Shown here piece after piece: positions 29,303 through 37,864 of a stretch of DNA of 64,000 nucleotides. Source of the DNA: Streptomyces sp. SID12488 (lineage in GTDB: Bacteria > Actinomycetota > Actinomycetes > Streptomycetales > Streptomycetaceae); NCBI RefSeq assembly GCF_010548275.1, contig NZ_JAAGLT010000001.1, positions 496,001-560,000 on the forward strand. Direction: 5' to 3'. Every line of letters begins with the position of its first letter. Positions within the stretch are counted from its first letter, which is position 1. The position numbers were made by a program, and so were the translations under genes. The notes under the pieces were generated by a model, which saw nothing but the letters and a program-made list of their open reading frames with translations, made no database searches and was not told the origin of the DNA.

Positions 29303-31247
29303 CACGCTCAAGAGCACGGCGGGCGCGAGGGGCGCCACGAGCGGCCTGCGCCGCGTTCTGCTCGACAACGGCGCGCTGACCGCGCTCATCGTCCTCGTCA
29401 TCGCGATGTCGGCGCTGTCCGGCGACTTCCTGACGACGGACAACCTGCTCAACGTGGGCGTCCAGGCGGCCGTGACGGCCGTTCTCGCCTTCGGCGTCAC
29501 CTTCGTGATCGTCTCGGCGGGCATCGACCTGTCGGTCGGTTCCGTCGCCGCGCTGTCGGCCACCGTCCTTGCCTGGGCGGCGACTTCGGAGGGCGTGCCG
29601 GTCGCGATAGCGGTCGTCCTGGCCGTCGTCACCGGCATCGCGTGCGGCCTGGTCAACGGCTTCCTGATCTCGTACGGCAAGCTGCCGCCGTTCATCGCGA
29701 CGCTCGCCATGCTGTCGGTGGGGCGCGGTCTGTCGCTGGTGATCTCGCAGGGTTCCCCGATCGCGTTCCCGTCGTCGGTCTCGCATCTCGGTGACACGCT
29801 GGGGGGCTGGCTGCCGGTGCCCGTGCTGGTGATGGTGGCCATGGGGCTCGTCACCGCGTTCGTTCTCGGCCGTACGTACCTGGGTCGCTCCATGTACGCG
29901 ATCGGCGGCAACGAGGAGGCGGCCCGGCTGTCCGGGCTGCGGGTGAAGAAGCAGAAGCTGGCGATCTACGCGCTGTCCGGGCTGTTCGCCGCCGCCGCGG
30001 GCATCGTGCTCGCGTCGCGGCTGTCCTCCGCGCAGCCGCAGGCCGCACAGGGGTACGAGCTGGACGCCATCGCGGCGGTGGTCATCGGTGGGGCATCGCT
30101 GGCCGGCGGTACCGGCAAGGCGTCCGGGACGCTGATCGGCGCGCTGATCCTGGCGGTGCTCAGGAACGGACTCAACCTCCTGTCCGTTTCCGCCTTTTGG
30201 CAGCAGGTCGTCATCGGTGTCGTGATCGCGCTGGCGGTACTGCTCGACACCGCGAGGAGGAAGAGCGGGGCTACGGTGGCACCGGCCGGGGCGGCCGGTG
30301 GCGGGGACCGGCGCAAGCAGGCGCTGACGTACGGGCTGGCCGCGGTGGTCGCGGTGGCTGTCGTGGGGGCCACCTCGCTGCTGCACGACGGCTCGTCGTC
30401 CGCGACGAACCGGAAGGTGGGGCTGTCCCTGTCGACGCTGAACAACCCCTTCTTCGTACAGATCCGGGCCGGCGCACAGGCGGAGGCCAAGAAGCTGGGC
30501 GTGGACCTGACCGTCACGGACGCCCAGAACGACGCCTCCCAGCAAGCCAACCAGCTGCAGAACTTCACCAGTTCGGGCCTCGGGGCGATCATCGTCAACC
30601 CGGTGGACTCGGACGCGACGGGACCGGCCGCGCGGGCCGTGAACAAGTCCGGAATCCCGCTCGTCGCGGTCGACCGGTCGGTCAACAACGCGGACACCGC
30701 CACGCTCGTCGCCTCCGACAACACAGCCGGCGGCAAACTGGCGGCGAAGGCGCTCGCCGAGAAACTGGGCGGCACGGGCACGATCGTCATCCTCGAGGGC
30801 CAGGCGGGCACCTCCGCGAGCCGTGAGCGCGGCGCCGGCTTCACCGAGGGCCTGAAGGCCTACCCGGGCATCAGGGTCGTCGCCAAGCAGCCCGCCGACT
30901 GGGACCGCACCAAGGGCCTCGACGTCATGACCAACCTCCTCCAGGCCAACGCCGGCATCAGCGGTGTCTTCGCCGAGAACGACGAGATGGCACTCGGCGC
31001 GATCAAGGCGCTGGGCAGCAAGGCGGGCACGTCGGTGCAGGTCATCGGCTTCGACGGTACGCCCGACGGGCTGAAGGCCGTCGCGGACGGCTCGCTGTAC
31101 GCGTCGGTCGCGCAGCAGCCCAAGGAGCTCGGGAGGATCGCGGTGGAGAACGCGCTGCGGGTCGCCGAGGGCAAGGGCGTCGAGAAGGCGGTGATGGTGC
31201 CGGTGAAGGTGGTCACGAAGGAGAACGTGGCGGCGTTCGGCGGCTGA
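29292..31247 (+). CDS. rbsCB: Fused ribose permease and ribose-binding protein (RbsC-RbsB)
   Basis: One 651-residue polypeptide. Residues about 15-320 form an RbsC-type permease with eight to ten TM helices (SAGIDLSVGSVAALSATVL, GGNEEAARLSGL, VIGGASLAGGTG). Residues about 338-358 are an extra TM helix, and about 365-651 form a type I sugar-binding domain (KVGLSLSTLNNPFFVQIRAG, IIVNPVDSDATGPA, VFAENDEMALGAI, VIGFDGTPDGLKAV). The binding protein is therefore tethered to the permease and there is no separate lipoprotein. GTG 29292 follows GGAGGG and overlaps rbsA by 11 bases. No frameshift is needed to join the parts, so the fusion looks genuine. Confidence 0.9.
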   Translation: MATDTLKSTAGARGATSGLRRVLLDNGALTALIVLVIAMSALSGDFLTTDNLLNVGVQAAVTAVLAFGVTFVIVSAGIDLSVGSVAALSATVLAWAATSEGVPVAIAVVLAVVTGIACGLVNGFLISYGKLPPFIATLAMLSVGRGLSLVISQGSPIAFPSSVSHLGDTLGGWLPVPVLVMVAMGLVTAFVLGRTYLGRSMYAIGGNEEAARLSGLRVKKQKLAIYALSGLFAAAAGIVLASRLSSAQPQAAQGYELDAIAAVVIGGASLAGGTGKASGTLIGALILAVLRNGLNLLSVSAFWQQVVIGVVIALAVLLDTARRKSGATVAPAGAAGGGDRRKQALTYGLAAVVAVAVVGATSLLHDGSSSATNRKVGLSLSTLNNPFFVQIRAGAQAEAKKLGVDLTVTDAQNDASQQANQLQNFTSSGLGAIIVNPVDSDATGPAARAVNKSGIPLVAVDRSVNNADTATLVASDNTAGGKLAAKALAEKLGGTGTIVILEGQAGTSASRERGAGFTEGLKAYPGIRVVAKQPADWDRTKGLDVMTNLLQANAGISGVFAENDEMALGAIKALGSKAGTSVQVIGFDGTPDGLKAVADGSLYASVAQQPKELGRIAVENALRVAEGKGVEKAVMVPVKVVTKENVAAFGG

Positions 31248-31264
31248 GCCGCGTCTCTCTCCAG

Positions 31265-31300
31265 GAAGCGCTTCGGAGTTCGCTTCGGGATCGCTTCGGG
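31265..31300 (+). repeat. GAAGCGCTTC palindrome and CGCTTCGG triplet between rbsCB and rbsK
   Basis: The 10-bp palindrome GAAGCGCTTC (31265-31274) overlaps the first of three CGCTTCGG units (about 31269, 31281 and 31292) in the 200-base gap before rbsK. It could be a LacI-type site, an mRNA-processing hairpin or slippage debris. Confidence 0.4.
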
Positions 31301-31449
31301 GCTCATGAGGAGTGGGCAGGCCGGGCGTCTTTCGTCGAGGCTGCCCGGCCTGCTCGGCGGCAGACCGGCCAACCGGCTGACCGAACTGGGCAATCGACCG
31401 ACTGACCGGCTGCCGGCCGGTACAACTGATGGGTATGGGGAGACTGTTC

Positions 31450-32451
31450 ATGTACGACTACGACCTGCTGGTCGTGGGATCGGCCAACGCCGACCTGGTC
31501 ACCGTGGTCGAGCGGCGGCCCGCCGCCGGTGAGACGGTGCTCGGTTCCGACCTGGTCGTCCACCCGGGCGGCAAGGGCGCCAACCAGGCAGTCGCCGCAG
31601 CCCGGTTGGGGGCCCGTACGGCGTTGCTGGCCCGGGTCGGCAACGACGGCCACGGCCGCCTGCTGCTCGACTCGATGCGGGACGCCGGCGTCGACACAGT
31701 GGGCGTCCTGGTGGGCGGGGCGCCGACAGGGGTCGCGCTGATCACGGTGGACCCGTCCGGCGACAACAGCATCGTGGTGTCGCCGGGCGCCAACGGGCGG
31801 CTGTCGCCCGAGGACATCCGGGCCGCGGGGAGTCTGTTCCAGGCGGCGCGGGTGGTGTCGGCGCAGCTGGAGATTCCGCTGGAGTCGGTCGTGGAGGTCG
31901 TACGGAACCTGTCTCCCGAGGGCCGGTTCGTCCTGAACCCGTCTCCTCCTCGCCCGTTGCCGCGTGAAGTCCTGGCCGCCTGCGACCCGTTGATCGTGAA
32001 CGAGCACGAGGCCCGGGTGATCGCCGGTGCGGACGCCGAGTTGGGCGACTCGCCGGAGGACTGGGCGAAGACGCTGCTCGCGCTCGGGCCGCGCTCGGTC
32101 GTCATCACCCTGGGCGCGGAAGGCGCGTTGGTCGCCGTACGGGCCGGGGAGCGGGTACGGGTGCCGTCGGTGCCGGTGGAGGCCGTGGACACCACGGGGG
32201 CGGGCGACGCGTTCACCGCCGCGCTGGCGTGGCGGCTGGGCGCGGGCGAGTCGTTGGCGAAGGCTGCGGCGTACGCGGCCCGGGTGGGCGCGGCTGCCGT
32301 GACGCGGGCCGGGGCTCAGGATTCGTTCCCCACCGCCGAGGAGGTCGAGGCGCTGTGCCGTGCTCTCCCGGGGGACACCCCCCGGACCCCCGGCCGGAAA
32401 AGCAGCCCGGGACAGTCGACCGGCGAGGCCGCGCGAGGTGAGTCCCAGTGA
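31450..32451 (+). CDS. rbsK: Ribokinase
   Basis: A 333-residue PfkB-family kinase making ribose-5-phosphate. HPGGKGANQAVAAARLGA (substrate loop), APTGVALITVD and DTTGAGDAFTAAL (anion hole, catalytic Asp) are intact. ATG 31450 has GGGGAGA at good spacing; an in-frame start 7 codons upstream is less likely. A 202-base gap separates it from rbsCB, and its stop overlaps rbsD by 4 bases. The last about 20 residues are poorly conserved. Confidence 0.92.
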   Translation: MYDYDLLVVGSANADLVTVVERRPAAGETVLGSDLVVHPGGKGANQAVAAARLGARTALLARVGNDGHGRLLLDSMRDAGVDTVGVLVGGAPTGVALITVDPSGDNSIVVSPGANGRLSPEDIRAAGSLFQAARVVSAQLEIPLESVVEVVRNLSPEGRFVLNPSPPRPLPREVLAACDPLIVNEHEARVIAGADAELGDSPEDWAKTLLALGPRSVVITLGAEGALVAVRAGERVRVPSVPVEAVDTTGAGDAFTAALAWRLGAGESLAKAAAYAARVGAAAVTRAGAQDSFPTAEEVEALCRALPGDTPRTPGRKSSPGQSTGEAARGESQ

Positions 32452-32843
32452 AGCGGGGCGGAATCCTGAACCGTCATCTCGCGGGCGCGCTCGCCGAGTT
32501 GGGCCACGGTGACGGGGTACTGGTGTGCGACGCCGGTATGCCGATCCCGGCCGGGCCGCGCGTCGTCGACCTGGCCTTCCGGGCCGGGGTGCCGTCCTTC
32601 GCGGAGGTCCTCGACGGGTTGTTGACCGAGCTGGTGGTGGAGGGGGCGACAGCGGCGACGGAGGTCCGGGAGGCGAATCCGGGGGCTGCGAAGCTGCTGG
32701 ACGGGCACTTTCCCGACGCTGCCCTCATCCTCGTCCCGCACGAGCGGCTCAAGGAGCTGTCGGCGGGGGCGCGGCTGGTCGTACGGACGGGCGAGGCTCG
32801 GCCGTACGCGAACGTGCTGCTGCGGTGCGGGGTTTTCTTCTGA
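32448..32843 (+). CDS. rbsD: D-ribose pyranase
   Basis: A 131-residue RbsD/FucU-fold mutarotase that interconverts beta-pyranose and furanose ribose for ribokinase. Conserved elements are GGILNRHLAGALAELGHGD with the catalytic His, VCDAGMPIPAG, and the C-terminal RTGEARPYANVLLRCGVFF. GTG 32448 is translationally coupled to rbsK. Last gene of the ribose operon. Confidence 0.93.
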   Translation: MKRGGILNRHLAGALAELGHGDGVLVCDAGMPIPAGPRVVDLAFRAGVPSFAEVLDGLLTELVVEGATAATEVREANPGAAKLLDGHFPDAALILVPHERLKELSAGARLVVRTGEARPYANVLLRCGVFF

Positions 32844-32865
32844 GTCGGGTCGGCCCCCTTGATGT

Positions 32866-33513
32866 TCAGTTGATCGCGCGGGTGAACGTCATATGCGTGA
32901 CCCCGGTGGGCGAGGACGTGGCCTCGACCGTGTAGCCCTTCTCGACGCCCTCCAGGCCGTCCCAGAGGCGTACGCCCCGGCCCAGCAGCACGGGGACGAC
33001 CACGACGTGCAGGTGGTCGATGAGTCCGGCGGCGAGGAAGTCTCGTACGACGGCAGGCCCGCCGCCGATGCGTACGTCCTGGTCGCCCGCCGCTTTGCGG
33101 GCTGCTTCGAGTGCCTCGGCGGGCGACGTGTCGAGGAAGTGGAAGGTCGTGCCGCCCTCCATCTCGATCGGCGGGCGCGGGTGATGGGTGAGGACGAAGG
33201 TCGGTGTGTGGAAGGGCGGGTTGGGCCCCCACCATCCCTTCCACTCCGGGTCCTCGTGCCAGCCGGGCGGGCCGAACTTGCCGGCGCCCATGATCTCGGC
33301 ACCGATCCCCGGTGCGAACTGCTGCGCGAAGGCGTCGTCGATGCCGCCGGTCCCACCGGATCGGCCGGTCATCTCGTGCCAGAACCGGGTGGTGAACATC
33401 CACTCGTGCAGCACATGGCCGGCGTGGCCGAACGGCGCGTCGAGGCTCAGCCCCTCACCGGTGCCGAAGCCGTCGAGCGAGATGGAAAAGTTGTGGACGC
33501 GGGCGACTGACAT
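32866..33513 (-). CDS. Dihydrofolate reductase-like protein (RibD C-terminal family)
   Basis: A 215-residue RibD_C/DHFR-fold protein, common in actinomycetes and generally of unknown substrate. Visible are VHNFSISLDGFGTG at the start, MGAGKFGPPGW, TFVLTHHPRPPIEMEGGTTFHF, the NADPH-binding IGGGPAVVRDFLAAGLID and PVLLGRGVRLWDG. Start 33513 gives the usual MSVARV opening. It converges with rbsD, 22 bases away. Confidence 0.85.
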   Translation of the reverse strand: MSVARVHNFSISLDGFGTGEGLSLDAPFGHAGHVLHEWMFTTRFWHEMTGRSGGTGGIDDAFAQQFAPGIGAEIMGAGKFGPPGWHEDPEWKGWWGPNPPFHTPTFVLTHHPRPPIEMEGGTTFHFLDTSPAEALEAARKAAGDQDVRIGGGPAVVRDFLAAGLIDHLHVVVVPVLLGRGVRLWDGLEGVEKGYTVEATSSPTGVTHMTFTRAIN

Positions 33514-33648
33514 GGTCGGCGACTCCGTTACTGCGGCTGGTCGGGTCCTGCTGCCGGTCGAATCCGGTTGCAGGTCGAGCTTCGCCAATTCTTCCCAGCA
33601 CCTCAAGGACGCCGGAGGCGGTGTCGCCCGCCGGTCGAGTTCAGCATC

Positions 33649-33680
33649 GAGGGGGCCCGGTCCGTCGACCGGGCCCCCTC
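33649..33680. terminator. Perfect GC hairpin in the divergent gap before the biosynthetic operon
   Basis: Arms 33649-33661 and 33668-33680 pair perfectly over 13 bp with a 6-base loop. It looks like an intrinsic terminator, but the genes on both sides point away from it. It may attenuate the downstream operon or be left from a lost gene. Confidence 0.55.
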
Positions 33681-33757
33681 GGCTTCCCCTCCGTATCGAA
33701 ACCCCCGCGATCCCCCCGGATCCCCCTCCAGAAGCCCCGATGACAAGTACGACTGGC

Positions 33758-33871
33758 TATACGGGGGGAGGGTTGTACGGGGGGCCAAGATTTTTTCGGC
33801 TGCCGTGCGAGGGACACCCCGTCTCGGGCCGTAAGACAGGTGGAATGTCTCGCTCGGGGTGTACGGGGGCC
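33758..33871 (+). promoter_or_regulatory. Direct repeats of TACGGGGG around the start of the biosynthetic operon
   Basis: TATACGGGGGG (33758-33768), TGTACGGGGGGCC (33774-33786) and TGTACGGGGGCC (33860-33871) share TACGGGGG. The first two are about 16 bases apart and lie upstream of the first start codon; the third lies within its first codons. Regulator binding sites are possible; no regulator gene is adjacent. Confidence 0.4.
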
Positions 33872-34340
33872 TTTTTGGGATGCCAGGAATCTCTTCCACA
33901 CCAGAACCACGTCTCGGCTCGCCCGCCTTGAGTGGTCGGTCGCTCTCGTCGTTTCCTCCGTCGCCGCTCTGACGCATCTTTCCGAGATCCGCTGGTGGCT
34001 TTTCGTCTCCCTGTTTCTCGTCATCGATGTCATCGGGTACATCCCGGGCGCCATCGCCTATCGGGGAAGCCCTGACGGACGTATCGGGCGGAGGTATTAC
34101 GTCGCCTACAATCTCATGCACTCACTCGTCACCTGGGCCGTGTTCGCGGGAGTGTGGAGTTGGCTGGTCGGTGCGGAATGGGCGTTGCTCGCTCTGCCCA
34201 TTCATCTGCTGGGCGACCGGGCCCTTTTCGGGAACTCCCTCAAGCCCTTCGGTGTGCCCTTCGAGCCGTCCATCCACCCGGACTTCGCGACATTCCAGCA
34301 CGCTTACGACGGGAAGGTTCGCGATGCCGTCCGCGTTTGA
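33840..34340 (+). CDS. Small integral membrane protein, first gene of the orphan operon
   Basis: I do not recognise a named family. The 166-residue product has about four hydrophobic segments: SVALVVSSVAAL, WWLFVSLFLVIDVIGYIPGA, LMHSLVTWAVFAGVW and WALLALPIHLLGDRAL, with charged residues between and a soluble C-terminal tail (KPFGVPFEPSIHPDFATFQH). His residues in LMHSL, IHLLGDR and FQH could bind a metal or substrate. The start is GTG 33840, without a clear ribosome site; no other in-frame start exists before the first helix. It overlaps the next gene by 17 bases, so the two products probably work together. Confidence 0.7.
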   Translation: MECLARGVRGPFWDARNLFHTRTTSRLARLEWSVALVVSSVAALTHLSEIRWWLFVSLFLVIDVIGYIPGAIAYRGSPDGRIGRRYYVAYNLMHSLVTWAVFAGVWSWLVGAEWALLALPIHLLGDRALFGNSLKPFGVPFEPSIHPDFATFQHAYDGKVRDAVRV

Positions 34341-35313
34341 TCTGGTGTCGGCGCACGCCGACAATCCCAGCGCTTTTCTCGCCCTCAACAGAGGGAACGA
34401 GTTCTTCCTCGACGAGCGTCACGACGGCGTCTGCGCCTTCCGGCCGGCGGGGCGTCATCTCCTCCAGCTCGGCGGTCCCTTCGCCGCCCCTGGCGACCGT
34501 GCCGGGCTGCTGGACGCGTTCCTCGACCGGGCCGCGGCCGGGCGGCGGCGCGTCATCGCCGTACAACTGCAGGCCGATGACGCCCGGTTGTACGCGTCTC
34601 ACGGTTTCACCGTGAACCAGATGGGGGCTTCGTACGCCGTCGATCTGGAGCGGTTCACCCTGCGCGGGTCGCCGTTCGTGCGGCTGCGCAACAAGATCTC
34701 GCGGGCCCGGCGGGCGGGCGTGGAGGTCGCCGAGGTCGGCCCCTCGGACACCTCGGGCGAGCTCGACCTCCTCGATCGTGAATGGCTGCGCGGGAAAGGG
34801 AAGGGAACGAAAGGGAAGGGAACGAAAGAGCTTCGGTTTCTCGTCGGGGAGCGGGACGGGCCCGAGCAGAAACAGCAGCGAGTATTCACCGGTACCGTCG
34901 ACGGGCGCATCGTGGGGTACATCTGCTACTCCCCCGCTTTCGGCAGCCGTCCGGGCTGGCTGCACGATCTCAGCCGGCGCCGCACCGACGCCCCGCCCGG
35001 CACCATGGAACTCCTCAACTCGACCGCGATCGAGCGGATGACCGGTGAAGGTGGGAGTCAATGGCTGCATTTTGGCTTCACCCCCTTCGTCGGGCTTGAT
35101 CCGGCCCTTGAAGTGGCGGGCTTCAGTGGAACGGTGGCGCGTGTCGTGCGGTTTCTCGGGGAGCACGGTGAGCGCGTCTATCCCGCCGCCGCGCAGCTCG
35201 ACTACAAGGAGAAATGGGCTCCGCATGTCGTGCTGCCCGAATACATCGCCTTCCAGGAGCGAGTACGACCGGGTGCGTTGTGGCGGCTCGGGCGGGAGAC
35301 CAACGCCTTCTGA
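34324..35313 (+). CDS. DUF2156 / MprF-C-like transferase
   Basis: A 329-residue protein of the phosphatidylglycerol lysyltransferase C-terminal (DUF2156) fold, a double GNAT-like domain that in MprF transfers amino acids from tRNA to lipids. Indicators are NEFFLDERHDGVCAFRPAGR, the RLRNKISRARRAGVEV segment, GRIVGYICYSPAF, and SQWLHFGFTPFVGLDP near the C-terminus. MprF's flippase part is absent, but the small membrane protein encoded just upstream could anchor it. ATG 34324 follows GGGAAGG. A GKGKGTKGKGTKE repeat interrupts the middle at about residue 158. The acceptor is unknown; tRNA-dependent modification of the cluster product or of lipids is inference. Confidence 0.75.
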   Translation: MPSAFDLVSAHADNPSAFLALNRGNEFFLDERHDGVCAFRPAGRHLLQLGGPFAAPGDRAGLLDAFLDRAAAGRRRVIAVQLQADDARLYASHGFTVNQMGASYAVDLERFTLRGSPFVRLRNKISRARRAGVEVAEVGPSDTSGELDLLDREWLRGKGKGTKGKGTKELRFLVGERDGPEQKQQRVFTGTVDGRIVGYICYSPAFGSRPGWLHDLSRRRTDAPPGTMELLNSTAIERMTGEGGSQWLHFGFTPFVGLDPALEVAGFSGTVARVVRFLGEHGERVYPAAAQLDYKEKWAPHVVLPEYIAFQERVRPGALWRLGRETNAF

Positions 35314-35362
35314 TCATCCCGGTATCCGATGACCCCGGTACGCAACAGAAGAGGAGTAATTC

Positions 35363-35869
35363 ATGCGTGAGGTAATCGTCCAGGTGGTCGCCGAGGAGCG
35401 CACGGCCCGGCAGGCGTACGAGCTGATCTGCGACTTTCGCCGCTACCCCGAGCTGACCGACACGGTGAACGAGGTCGTGGTGCATCCGCCGGAGGCCGAC
35501 GGGTCGCTCCGGTCGGACTGGAGTGTCGTCTTCCGCAACGGGCTGATGCGGTGGAGCGAGCTCGACCGGTTCGTCCCGGAGACGCTGACCGTCGAGTTCG
35601 AGCAGATCCAGGGCGACTTCGAGATCTTCCACGGGTCCTGGGCGTGCGAGGAGCGGGATGCCGAGGACATAGGGGCCACCGGGACCACGGCGGTCACGGT
35701 GGTCACCTTCCGGTCCGATTTCGACCTCGGTATCCCCTCCCTCGCCGAGATCCTCGACCCGGTCGCCGAGAGCACCCTGCGGGACAACATCCTGCGCATC
35801 CTCGAAGGGCTCATGGGCCGGGTGACCCCCATGAGCCCCGTGGACCTCACCGTCTCCCGGCATGGCTGA
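35363..35869 (+). CDS. SRPBCC-family polyketide cyclase/aromatase-like protein
   Basis: A 168-residue START-like helix-grip protein. The opening REVIVQVVAEERTARQAYELICDFRRYPE and later VFRNGLMRWSELDRF, EFEQIQGDFEIFHGSW and FRSDFDLGIPSL follow the pattern of single-domain aromatases/cyclases and coenzyme Q-binding proteins. It could fold or cyclise the scaffold made by the pathway. AGAGGAG precedes ATG 35363, 50 bases after the previous gene; it overlaps the next by 8 bases. Confidence 0.78.
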   Translation: MREVIVQVVAEERTARQAYELICDFRRYPELTDTVNEVVVHPPEADGSLRSDWSVVFRNGLMRWSELDRFVPETLTVEFEQIQGDFEIFHGSWACEERDAEDIGATGTTAVTVVTFRSDFDLGIPSLAEILDPVAESTLRDNILRILEGLMGRVTPMSPVDLTVSRHG

Positions 35870-36386
35870 CCCCCTGTCGTCCCTGGCGACGCGGCCCGGT
35901 GTCGCCCAATGCCTCGACATGTACGCCAAGTTGGCGGCCGGAGTGTGCGTCGTGACCACCCGGGGTGCCGCCGGGCGGCCGGTCGGTGCCACGGTCTCCT
36001 CGGCGGCGGCCGTCTCCGCGTCCCCGGCCCTGATGTCGCTCTGCCTGGCCAACGCCTCCCGCACCCTCGCTGCCCTCCGCGATCACGGCTCCTTCGCCCT
36101 CCACGTCCTCGACGAGCGGCACCGCCCCTGGGCCGAGCGCTGCGCCGACCCGCTCGCCACCGCCGCCGACCGCTTCGGCGAGGAACAGGCGGAGTACGTC
36201 CATGACGTGCCCGTCCGCACCGACGCCCTCGCCTGGTCCGTGTGCGCGGTGACGGACGTACGGGCTTACGGCGACCACCACTTGGTCGTCGGTGAGGTCC
36301 TCGCCGCCCACACCGGCACCGGGCATCCGCTGCTCTGGTACGACCGCGCCTTCCACGGCCGGGGAGGCGGGACGCGGCATGGGTGA
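35862..36386 (+). CDS. Flavin reductase domain protein (FMN-binding split barrel)
   Basis: A 174-residue flavin:NAD(P)H reductase-like protein. AAGVCVVTTRGAAGRPVGATVSSAAAVS is the FMN-binding opening, followed by LCLANASRTLAAL, GSFALHVLDERH and the C-terminal GDHHLVVGEVLAAHTGTGHPLLWYDR typical of the family. It would supply reduced flavin to an oxygenase, yet no two-component monooxygenase is present; the FAD oxidoreductase next door uses bound FAD. Overlaps both neighbours by 8 bases. Confidence 0.85.
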   Translation: MADPLSSLATRPGVAQCLDMYAKLAAGVCVVTTRGAAGRPVGATVSSAAAVSASPALMSLCLANASRTLAALRDHGSFALHVLDERHRPWAERCADPLATAADRFGEEQAEYVHDVPVRTDALAWSVCAVTDVRAYGDHHLVVGEVLAAHTGTGHPLLWYDRAFHGRGGGTRHG

Positions 36387-37767
36387 GCGGCGGTCCCACG
36401 GTGGCATGGAAGCACCTGCGGCCCTGGCGCCGCCGTGGCGGGGCGGGCGGCCCGAGGATCATCAACTCCCTTCTGTACGAGGCCTGGTGAGCGCCGATTT
36501 CACCGTCGTCGGCGCCGGTCTGGCCGGCCTCTCCACCGCCTACCACCTGCTGCGGTACGCACCCGGCGCCGATGTCGTCGTCGTGGACGCGGGCCACCCC
36601 GCCGCTGGTGCCAGCGGCCACGGCACCGGACTCCTCGGGCCCCGGGCGGGTCCGCCCGTCGACCGCGCGATCCGCCGCCACGGCCCGGACACGGCCCGTC
36701 GTATGCACCGGGCCAGCGAGGACGCGGTGGCCGGCGCCCTGGAGTTGTGCCGCGCCCTGGACGTGCCCGTGCGCACCGGCGAGCAACTGGTCGCGGCCCG
36801 CTCACCGGAGGGGCTGGCCCGGCTGTCGGGACAGTCGGCGGCCTACCGCGCCCTCGGCCTGGACGTACCGCCCCTGTCGGCGGCCGGGGTGCGCGAGCGC
36901 ATCGACGTGCCCTGTCAGGCGGGGCTGCTCCACCGGCAGGCGGCCACCCTGGACCCCCTCCACCTCACCGCCGCCCTCGCCCGGGCCTGTGCGGCCAACG
37001 GAGCCCGTCTGTACGGGCGTTCACCTGTCCTTGACCACCGGGCCACCGGCACCGGCGGCACCCGGCTGCTCTTCCCACGCGGTGAACTCCGTACGAGCGC
37101 CGGGGTGTTCGCGGTCAACGGCGGGGCCGGTGTCCTCGGCCTTCCCGTGGGCACGGTGGCCCCGCTGGAGGTGCATGCCATCGCCACCGAGCCGTTGAAG
37201 CCGACGGCGCGCGAGGCGCTCGGGGAGGCGTCGGGGGCCTCGCTGGTGGACGCGTCGCGGCTGGCGCCGTACTTCCGGCTGACGCCGGACGGGCGCCTGG
37301 TGCTGGGCGGTGGCCGGGCCTCGCTGCCGGGCCCACCAGGAACTGCCGGGGCCCGGCAGGACGACAGGGCCCGCCTGGCGACCTGGCGGTGGCTGACGGA
37401 GCGGATGCGGGCCCTGCACCCGCTCCTCGCCGACGCCGCCGTCACGCACCACTGGACCGGCCGTATCGGGGTGACCCTCGACGACCTGCCCGTCGTGGGC
37501 CCGCTGGCCGGTTCCCCGGGGATGTGGTTCATCGGGGGGTGCTGCGGTCACGGGCTGGCCCTGTCCATCGCCCACGGGGCTTATGTGGCGCGGCAGTTGG
37601 TGGAGGGCAGGGTGGACGGGGTGGACGGGAGTCCGGCGGCGCTGCCCTGGCACCGGTCGGCCGGGCCGCGGTTGCCGCTCGGCGGGACGGGGCGGTGGTT
37701 GCTGCGCCGCCATCTCGACCGGCTGGACCGCGAGGTACGAAGCACGAAGCACGGCGTGAGCGACTGA
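36379..37767 (+). CDS. FAD-dependent oxidoreductase (DAO family)
   Basis: A D-amino-acid-oxidase/glycine-oxidase-like flavoenzyme of 462 residues. The dinucleotide motif VVGAGLAGLSTAYHLL begins near residue 43, VVVDAGHPAAGASGHGTG follows, and the C-terminal FAD motif is LDDLPVVGPLAGSPGMWFIGGCCGHGLALS. Substrates of this fold are amines, amino acids or alcohols. ATG 36379 overlaps the flavin reductase gene; because the first 36 residues are unconserved, GTG 36487 (VSADFTVVGAG) is a serious alternative. A 97-base gap follows. Confidence 0.82.
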   Translation: MGERRSHGGMEAPAALAPPWRGGRPEDHQLPSVRGLVSADFTVVGAGLAGLSTAYHLLRYAPGADVVVVDAGHPAAGASGHGTGLLGPRAGPPVDRAIRRHGPDTARRMHRASEDAVAGALELCRALDVPVRTGEQLVAARSPEGLARLSGQSAAYRALGLDVPPLSAAGVRERIDVPCQAGLLHRQAATLDPLHLTAALARACAANGARLYGRSPVLDHRATGTGGTRLLFPRGELRTSAGVFAVNGGAGVLGLPVGTVAPLEVHAIATEPLKPTAREALGEASGASLVDASRLAPYFRLTPDGRLVLGGGRASLPGPPGTAGARQDDRARLATWRWLTERMRALHPLLADAAVTHHWTGRIGVTLDDLPVVGPLAGSPGMWFIGGCCGHGLALSIAHGAYVARQLVEGRVDGVDGSPAALPWHRSAGPRLPLGGTGRWLLRRHLDRLDREVRSTKHGVSD

Positions 37768-37864
37768 CGCGGACACTCGCTCTCAAGTCCGCTCAAATCC
37801 ACGCGAGGGACACCGGAGCGGGAGATCGTAAGACCTGGTGGAGACCGAGAAAGAGGGGAAGCCC

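Noticed and set aside
36435..37034. Open frames inside the FAD oxidoreductase gene on both strands
   Set aside because: All lie within a gene with complete FAD motifs and have shadow composition.
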